The notes under the pieces are model-generated. The model was given only the letters and a program-made list of their open reading frames with translations, searched no databases and was not told the DNA's origin. Shown piece by piece: positions 58,944 through 64,000 of a stretch of 64,000 nucleotides of DNA; within the stretch, counting starts at the first letter, position 1, and each line of letters opens with the position of its first letter. Both the position numbers and the translations under genes were made by a program. The stretch is from NCBI RefSeq assembly GCF_003352385.1, contig NZ_CP031243.1:1218501-1282500 (forward strand), given 5' to 3'. The DNA comes from Haemophilus haemolyticus (lineage in GTDB: Bacteria; Pseudomonadota; Gammaproteobacteria; Enterobacterales; Pasteurellaceae).

Positions 58944-59441
58944 ATGCACCCCGTAATTGAATTTTATTTAGAGCAAAGAAAAAACCAATATAATTTATCT
59001 TTGCAAGATGTTTGGGCGATGCCCAAAAGAATGATTGGCGATGCTTATTTTTATATTCCTTGGCTTTTACCTGTTACTGAAAGTTCCAAATGGAATCGTT
59101 CAGTACCGGTTTTTAACGAAGAAGATCTAGCTATTTTTATTGGAGATGAAGTAATTCAAAATAAATATTTACATTCTATTGATATTATTCTGGATTACTT
59201 CTGTTTATATCGTGAAGATAATAAAATATTCCCAAAAACAGAATTGAGTGAACGTAAAGTTTGGCTACGTAATATCGGGCATGAAAGTAAGAAGATTTCC
59301 CGCATCATTCGTAGTTTAAATTATTGCGGTCATCCTGAGTTGGCTAAAAGTTTACAGCAACTGGCAATAAAATTAGGTCAAGAAAAAGGCGGAATTCAAG
59401 AAGAAACAATGGAAATTTGGGCAAATCTACTTAAACAATAA
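58944..59441 (+). CDS. OGFr-like domain protein
   Basis: 165 residues, soluble and largely helical. The stretch around residues 35-62 (FYIPWLLPVTESSKWNRSVP then VFNEEDLAIF) resembles the conserved region of opioid-growth-factor-receptor-like proteins, where I-x-W-L-F/L-P-x-x-E-x-S and a later E-D-I-x-x-F recur. The function of bacterial members is unknown. It is followed by the UDG-like gene after 7 bases. Confidence 0.65.
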   Translation: MHPVIEFYLEQRKNQYNLSLQDVWAMPKRMIGDAYFYIPWLLPVTESSKWNRSVPVFNEEDLAIFIGDEVIQNKYLHSIDIILDYFCLYREDNKIFPKTELSERKVWLRNIGHESKKISRIIRSLNYCGHPELAKSLQQLAIKLGQEKGGIQEETMEIWANLLKQ

Positions 59442-59448
59442 GGATAAA

Positions 59449-60168
59449 ATGATGGTAACAGAAGATTTTAAAAAAGTGGCAGTATCCTTCGCTGGAGGAG
59501 ATGGCGGAAATCCTAACTCAGATGTTTGGTTTTGTGGGTTAGAATGGGGGATTGGTGATGAAGCTTCTCCTGATGATTTTTATAAGAAATTTAGTTTAAG
59601 CCCTAAATTAATACCGCACTCTTGGTTAGAGGACGATTTTGATGGTAGTTGGACTACGCAATATAATCAAAAATTATGTTGGTTTTTGTGGTATTACTAT
59701 AATTTAGATTGGAAAAGTGGTGAAAGCTATGAGTATTTTGTTAGTACTTATAATGTGCTTTATCCACAGGGTATTGGTTTTAAACTAAATATGTTACCAA
59801 TCAATTTCAAAAATAGAGCATCAATTCAATGGAATGAACAATTCATTAAGATGACAGGATTTGAAACATTCGATGAATATAGAGAATGGTGTGTTGAAAA
59901 TCGTGGTGCTTTTTATCGTCAACTTATAGATGAATGTAATCCTAAAGTGATTATTTGTACGGGAGTCACAGAAAAAGATAACTTCTTTAAGTTTTTTACT
60001 GGAGAAGCCGTATATGAAACTAAAGCGTTGAAAGAATTTAATATCTTCTATCGCAAGTACAATGATACTTTAATTTGTGTTTGCCCATTTTTTGGTGGCC
60101 CAAGTGGCATTAATTCTTACGACAAAATGGAAGCATTAGTAGAGTCAGTAAAAGAATTATGTAAATAA
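59449..60168 (+). CDS. Unrecognised protein, possibly of uracil-DNA-glycosylase fold
   Basis: 239 residues from one of two adjacent ATGs (59449 or 59452). VWFCGLEWGIG near residue 25 and PKVIICTGVTEKDNFFKFF near 165 resemble the first and last strand-loops of UDG-superfamily proteins, and LNMLPINFKN could be the middle motif. The catalytic residues of known UDGs are not clearly present, so a glycosylase activity is not claimed. It is co-transcribed with the OGFr-like gene. Confidence 0.5.
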   Translation: MMVTEDFKKVAVSFAGGDGGNPNSDVWFCGLEWGIGDEASPDDFYKKFSLSPKLIPHSWLEDDFDGSWTTQYNQKLCWFLWYYYNLDWKSGESYEYFVSTYNVLYPQGIGFKLNMLPINFKNRASIQWNEQFIKMTGFETFDEYREWCVENRGAFYRQLIDECNPKVIICTGVTEKDNFFKFFTGEAVYETKALKEFNIFYRKYNDTLICVCPFFGGPSGINSYDKMEALVESVKELCK

Positions 60169-60188
60169 TTTTTTTATTAAGTTTATCA

Positions 60189-61190
60189 TTACTTATCTTG
60201 CTTATATTTAAGCATGTGCATAATAAGCCTAATAAGCGTTTCTTTTTGTTTCGGATCAGATTCTGCAACTAATAAAGTGAGCGCTGCAAGCCCCGTATCA
60301 TTGATAACTGGATGCCCATTATGATCAAACAAACGCCCATTTCTATGTAAGAAATCCACAAATAAAAATGCACCGCTACGTTTATTACCATCTGAAAAAG
60401 GATGGTTCTTGACGACAAAATAAAGTAAATGCGCCGCTTTTGCTTCGATGCTTGGATAAGCAGGTTCACCAAATACACTTTGATCTAAATTACCTAGAAT
60501 CGCAGATAAGCCTTTATCTCGTTCACGTCCAAACAGATCACTTGCTTCACCTTTTTCCATTAGCTGTAATTTTAACTCTGCTAGTGCAGAACAAGCCTCT
60601 GCATAAGTCGGTAATGTACCGCCTTGCTGTGTTTGTGGTTCGGTAAGTAAACCTTCATCATATTGTTGTAGCCATAAAAACGTATGTGTATAACGGCTGA
60701 CAATATCCACTAATCCACGACCACTTTCTAGCGTTAATTCCGATGAATTTGCCGTTTTTTGAATAAGCGCAAGTGCTTGTTCTAATTCGTGAGCATTTTG
60801 CTGTAAACGTTTTTGGTTAATAGTATAGCCTTGAGTCAGATATTCTTTTAAACGTGCAGTTGCCCAACGGCGGAAACTAATGCCTTGTTTAGATTTTACT
60901 CTATAACCAACAGAGATAATCATATCTAAATCATAATGCTCAATTTCACGATTGACTTGGCGTTTACCTTCTTGGCGAACTATCCGGAATTTCCGGATAG
61001 TTGATTCTTTCTCAAGTTCTTCATCATCAAATATATTGGTAATGTGCTCATTGATGGTGCGAATATCTTTATCAAATAACATGGCCATCTGCGCTTGGGA
61101 AAGCCAAACGGTGTCATTTTCAAATCTCACTTCCACTTGCGTTGTGCCATCTTGAGCTTGGTAAATTTCAATCGGGTTTTGGTTATTCAT
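60189..61190 (-). CDS. RhuM-Fic fusion protein
   Basis: 333 residues from ATG 61190, which has AAGGAAAA 8 bases before it; a longer in-frame start is less likely. About 1-130 are a RhuM-type DNA-binding-like domain (VWLSQAQMAMLFDKDIRTI, EGKRQVNREIEHYDLDMIISVGYRV). About 215-320 are a Fic/Doc domain with HPFSDGNKRSGAFLF, complete for AMP/NMP transfer (H-x-F-x-x-G-N-K/G-R). Fic proteins modify targets from nucleotide cofactors. It is divergent from the FtsK-gamma unit. Confidence 0.9.
   Translation of the reverse strand: MNNQNPIEIYQAQDGTTQVEVRFENDTVWLSQAQMAMLFDKDIRTINEHITNIFDDEELEKESTIRKFRIVRQEGKRQVNREIEHYDLDMIISVGYRVKSKQGISFRRWATARLKEYLTQGYTINQKRLQQNAHELEQALALIQKTANSSELTLESGRGLVDIVSRYTHTFLWLQQYDEGLLTEPQTQQGGTLPTYAEACSALAELKLQLMEKGEASDLFGRERDKGLSAILGNLDQSVFGEPAYPSIEAKAAHLLYFVVKNHPFSDGNKRSGAFLFVDFLHRNGRLFDHNGHPVINDTGLAALTLLVAESDPKQKETLIRLIMHMLKYKQDK
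60978..61002. repeat. 25-base palindrome inside the RhuM-Fic gene
   Basis: AACTATCCGGAA, a single central T, TTCCGGATAGTT. It lies within coding sequence for the conserved S-T-I-R-K-F-R-I-V part, so it may reflect codon choice, a binding site or an mRNA hairpin. Confidence 0.7.
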
Positions 61191-61306
61191 ATTATTTTCC
61201 TTAATAATTTGCATGTATATATAACCAGATAAATATGCATATTGCAATACAGATAATCTTATTTGCAAAAAATCTTCTAAAAATAACCACTTTCAATATT
61301 CTCAAA

Positions 61307-61337
61307 CGACACAAGTTGTCGCTTCCTTTCATATAAT
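61307..61337 (+). promoter_or_regulatory. Operator 3 and promoter of the FtsK-gamma unit
   Basis: Perfect palindrome CGACA-CAAGT-TGTCG at 61307-61321, then exactly 10 bases and a consensus TATAAT at 61332-61337. It lies in the divergent gap with RhuM-Fic and could affect both directions. The transcript leader would be about 65 bases. Confidence 0.78.
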
Positions 61338-61407
61338 TTTTCCATAAAGGGAGATTTTTTACTTCTTACATATCTATCAAGCCTTTAATTAATAAAAGGA
61401 GCAAATA

Positions 61408-61608
61408 ATGGCAATGAAAGTAATTATGGCAAGAGATCCACTTTTTGAGGATGTAAAAAAATTTGTGCAACAACAAAAAGTTGCATCTTGTTCGATGATT
61501 CAACGCAGATTTATGTTAGGTTTTAATCGAGCTGGACAAATTTTAGAACAGTTGGAACAAGCGGGTATTATTTCATCAATGAAAAATGGACAGAGAAAAG
61601 TATTATGA
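61408..61608 (+). CDS. Standalone FtsK gamma-domain protein
   Basis: 66 residues, all of which match the winged-helix gamma domain at the C-terminus of FtsK: ARDPLFEDVKKFV, S-M-I-Q-R-R-F-x-x-G-F-N-R-A, ILEQLEQAGIIS. In FtsK this domain reads the polar KOPS motif and activates XerD. Here no translocase motor is attached. GGAG precedes the start (ATG 61408; ATG 61414 also possible). Its stop overlaps the next ATG (ATGA). Confidence 0.88.
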   Translation: MAMKVIMARDPLFEDVKKFVQQQKVASCSMIQRRFMLGFNRAGQILEQLEQAGIISSMKNGQRKVL

Positions 61609-62450
61609 AAAATGATTTGAATTATGCAGTGGAGCTTATTCGCAAAGCGGATGGTATTTTAATTACAGCTGGTGCGGGTATGAGCGTGGATTCTGGGTTG
61701 CCCGATTTTCGCAGCGTTGGCGGATTTTGGAATGCTTATCCTATGTTTAAAGAACATAATATATCTTTTGAAGACATCGTGACGCCACTAGCTTATAAGC
61801 ATAATCAGGAACTTGCCTATTGGTTTTATGGACATCGATTAGTTCAATACCGAAATACTCTTCCTCACGAAGGGTATCAGATTTTAAAACGCTGGGCGGG
61901 AGATAAACCTCATGGATATTTTGTTTTTACCAGTAATGTTGATGGGCATTTTCAAAAGGCTGGTTTTGATGATAGCCATGTTTATGAAGTACACGGTACT
62001 TTGGAGCGTCTTCAGTGTGTCAATAATTGTCGAGGATTAAGTTGGTCTGCATCAAGTTTTCAACCTGTCGTGGATAATGAAAACTTATGTTTAACCAGTG
62101 AAAAACCACATTGTCCTTATTGTGGGGGCTTTGCTCGTCAAAATGTACTAATGTTTAATGATTGGAGTTATGCAAGTCAATATCAGGATTTTAAAAAAGT
62201 GCGGTTAGAATCGTGGTTAAAAGAAGTGCAAAATCTCGTCGTCATTGAACTGGGAGCGGGGAAAGCCATTCCAACTGTGCGTCGCTTTTCTGAACGTACG
62301 GCGAAAGCAAAAAAAGGGGGATTTATCCGTATTAACCCACAAGATGCAGGCGTGCCGAAAATGCACTTTTTAAGTCTAGAAATGAAGGCGTTAGATGCGC
62401 TAAAAGCGATTGATTGTCTTCTAAATCCTTCTCAACAAGCGGTTGAATAA
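61605..62450 (+). CDS. Sirtuin-family protein with Cys4 zinc site
   Basis: 281 residues, divergent from the other sirtuin. The core motifs are GAGMSVDSGLPDFRSVGGFW, TSNVDGHFQKAG, EVHGTLE and, near 210, VVIELGAGKAIPTVR in place of the usual G-T-S. A zinc ribbon is kept: C-x4-C (VNNC) and CPYC. It is coupled to the FtsK-gamma gene before it and to the PP2C gene after it, each overlapping by a few bases. NAD-dependent deacylation, ADP-ribosylation or NAD hydrolysis are all possible. Confidence 0.88.
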   Translation: MKNDLNYAVELIRKADGILITAGAGMSVDSGLPDFRSVGGFWNAYPMFKEHNISFEDIVTPLAYKHNQELAYWFYGHRLVQYRNTLPHEGYQILKRWAGDKPHGYFVFTSNVDGHFQKAGFDDSHVYEVHGTLERLQCVNNCRGLSWSASSFQPVVDNENLCLTSEKPHCPYCGGFARQNVLMFNDWSYASQYQDFKKVRLESWLKEVQNLVVIELGAGKAIPTVRRFSERTAKAKKGGFIRINPQDAGVPKMHFLSLEMKALDALKAIDCLLNPSQQAVE

Positions 62451-63202
62451 TGGAAAATTTTTGCGAAATTACCTTTTGCCAACAAATTGGCAGCAACAAG
62501 CGACACAACCAAGATGCCCTTTTTAATGGCGAGACTGTGTTTCAATATAAACTCAAAACGGCTGAAAAACGCCTTGAAACCCGACCGCACTTTATTGTGG
62601 GCGTGGCAGATGGTATTTCCAATAGCAATCGACCTGAAAAAGCGAGCAAGTTGGCAATGCAATTACTAAGCCAAATGGAAAGCATAAACCGTCAAACGAT
62701 CTACGATTTACAACCCAGTTTATCAGCAGAATTGGCAGAGGATTATTTTGGCTCAGCAACCACGTTTGTGGCAGCTGAGATTGACCAAATAACTCGTAAA
62801 GCCAAAATTCTCAGCGTAGGCGATAGCCGTGCTTATTTAATTGATGCTCAGGGTAAATGGCAACAGATTACCCAAGATCATTCTATTCTTTCTGAATTGT
62901 TGGCTGATTTTCCCGATAAAAAAGAAGAAGATTTTGCCACGATTTATGGCGGCGTTTCTTCTTGTTTAGTCGCCGATTATTCCGAATTCCAAGATAAAAT
63001 TTTTTATCAAGAAATTGAAATTCAACAAGGGGAAAGTTTATTACTGTGTTCTGATGGATTAACAGATGGACTTTCTGCTGAAGTAAGAGAAAAGATTTGG
63101 AAACAATATGATAATGATAAATCAAGATTGACGGTGTGTCGTAAATTAATTGCGAGACAAGGGTTTTATGATGATTTATCGGTTATAATTTGTATGTTTT
63201 GA
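62450..63202 (+). CDS. PP2C-family serine/threonine phosphatase
   Basis: 250 residues. Metal-site motifs are complete: RHNQDA, VADGIS, GDSRAYL, CSDGLTDG and DDLSVI. No membrane or sensor domain is attached, so it is a soluble catalytic unit. Its ATG overlaps the stop of the sirtuin gene (taATG), so it is translated with it. No kinase gene is visible beside it within the window. Confidence 0.92.
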   Translation: MENFCEITFCQQIGSNKRHNQDALFNGETVFQYKLKTAEKRLETRPHFIVGVADGISNSNRPEKASKLAMQLLSQMESINRQTIYDLQPSLSAELAEDYFGSATTFVAAEIDQITRKAKILSVGDSRAYLIDAQGKWQQITQDHSILSELLADFPDKKEEDFATIYGGVSSCLVADYSEFQDKIFYQEIEIQQGESLLLCSDGLTDGLSAEVREKIWKQYDNDKSRLTVCRKLIARQGFYDDLSVIICMF

Positions 63203-63239
63203 TTTATGTTTAGAAATATTCTAAGGAACCTTAATTATT

Positions 63240-64000
63240 ATGAGCGAAGAAAAAGCAAAAATACTCAAGATTGATGATGTATTAAAATTAAATTTGAGTA
63301 TTCCAGATTATCAAAGACCATATAAATGGACAATAAAGCACGTTCAACAATTACTTGATGATTTACTGACGCATTTCCGTAATCAACAACAAGTTTATCG
63401 AATTGGAACAGTGGTAATACATAAATATAATGAAGAAAACAAAGAAACTAAAAAAATTGAAGAAAAGTTAGATATTGTTGATGGTCAGCAACGTTTAATT
63501 ACGCTTTCATTATTACTTTATTATTTGAATAATGAAAAAAATTCACGGATAAGGCTTTATTAGATGAGAGTGTAGCACATACTCTTAGCAAGAGTAATAT
63601 AATTAATAATTATAATTTTATTAAAAATTATTCTATTTCCCATAAGGAAGAATTTAAAAACTATATTTTAGAAACTTGTGAGATGGTTTATGTTGAATTA
63701 GATGATTTAGACGAAGCCTTCCAATTTTTTGACTCGCAAAATTCAAAAGGGAAGCCTTTAGAGTCTTATGATTTGCTTAAAGCGTATCATTTAAGAGAAA
63801 TGAATGATAAACCCAAAGAGATTATTCATCATTGTGTTGAACGTTGGGAGAAATCTGCACTTTCTCAAGAAATCAATAATTTAGATAAAATTATCAACTA
63901 TATTCTTTTTAGATTACGCCGATGGCACTATCAAGAAAGCGGAGAGGTTTTTACATCGGACGAGCTAGAGACATTTAAAGGCGTATCAGAAAGTACTAAC
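63240..64000 (+). pseudogene. DUF262 (GmrS/ParB-like) protein, frameshifted and cut by window end
   Basis: DUF262 proteins are NTP-dependent nuclease or restriction components. The first 107 codons have SIPDYQRPYKW and the hallmark DGQQRLITLSLLLYYL, then stop at 63563. The other frame continues without a stop from 63542 to the window end with FFDSQNSKGKPLESYDLLKAY, another family motif. The break is at an A7 run (63535-63541); eight A would fuse both parts. So it is a mutant, a slippage switch or a sequencing error. It starts 38 bases after the PP2C gene. Confidence 0.82.

Overview
The window is chromosomal DNA of a naturally competent Pasteurellaceae species of the Haemophilus influenzae/H. 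haemolyticus group. Two things support this. The Haemophilus-type DNA uptake sequence AAGTGCGGT / ACCGCACTT occurs throughout, often as inverted pairs that form terminators. Almost every housekeeping protein reads as a Haemophilus orthologue. The DNA is AT-rich and starts inside ftsH.

Positions 1-55.6 kb are mostly core genes. Left to right: ftsH (5' end missing), a phase-variable autotransporter cassette, folP-glmM-sixA, a small lipoprotein, ycgL, bioD, metF (minus), rplM-rpsI, sspA-sspB, xseB-ispA-dxs (minus), thiI-yqcC-truC-yoaH-cspD, matP (minus), a LonB/YcbZ-type protease, fabA, initiator tRNA, rimP-nusA-infB, rbfA-truB, tyrA, queF, csdA-csdE and a lipoprotein nuclease, lrgA-lrgB, a dNTPase, uup, can and asnS (minus), ribH-nusB-thiL-pgpA, a RhtB/LysE exporter, dapB, a ferredoxin, a lipoprotein, a second autotransporter (Lav/AutB type), pheS-pheT-ihfA and an NlpC/P60 lipoprotein. 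Strain-variable material interrupts the core at three points: the autotransporter cassette at 1.5-5.1 kb, a UPF0174-like plus XRE pair at 31.7-32.8 kb, and the lav-like gene at 49-51.6 kb.

Both autotransporters carry simple-sequence switches, and both read as OFF here. The first has nine G in mid-gene (seven or ten would restore the frame). The second has fourteen AAGC units just after its ATG (thirteen or sixteen would restore the frame).

From 56.2 kb to the end is an accessory island that looks like a defence or stress locus. It holds a WYL-domain regulator, a 5'(3')-deoxyribonucleotidase-like protein, a sirtuin lacking its zinc-ribbon cysteines, an OGFr-like protein, a possible UDG-fold protein, a RhuM-Fic fusion (minus strand), a standalone FtsK gamma DNA-binding domain, a second sirtuin with four cysteines, a PP2C phosphatase and a DUF262 gene with a frameshift in an A tract. 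Three transcription units in this island begin with the same palindrome, CGACA-N5-TGTCG, each placed exactly 10 bases before a -10-like hexamer. I infer that these are operators of one regulon, probably controlled by the WYL protein. This is the best candidate here for an undescribed system.
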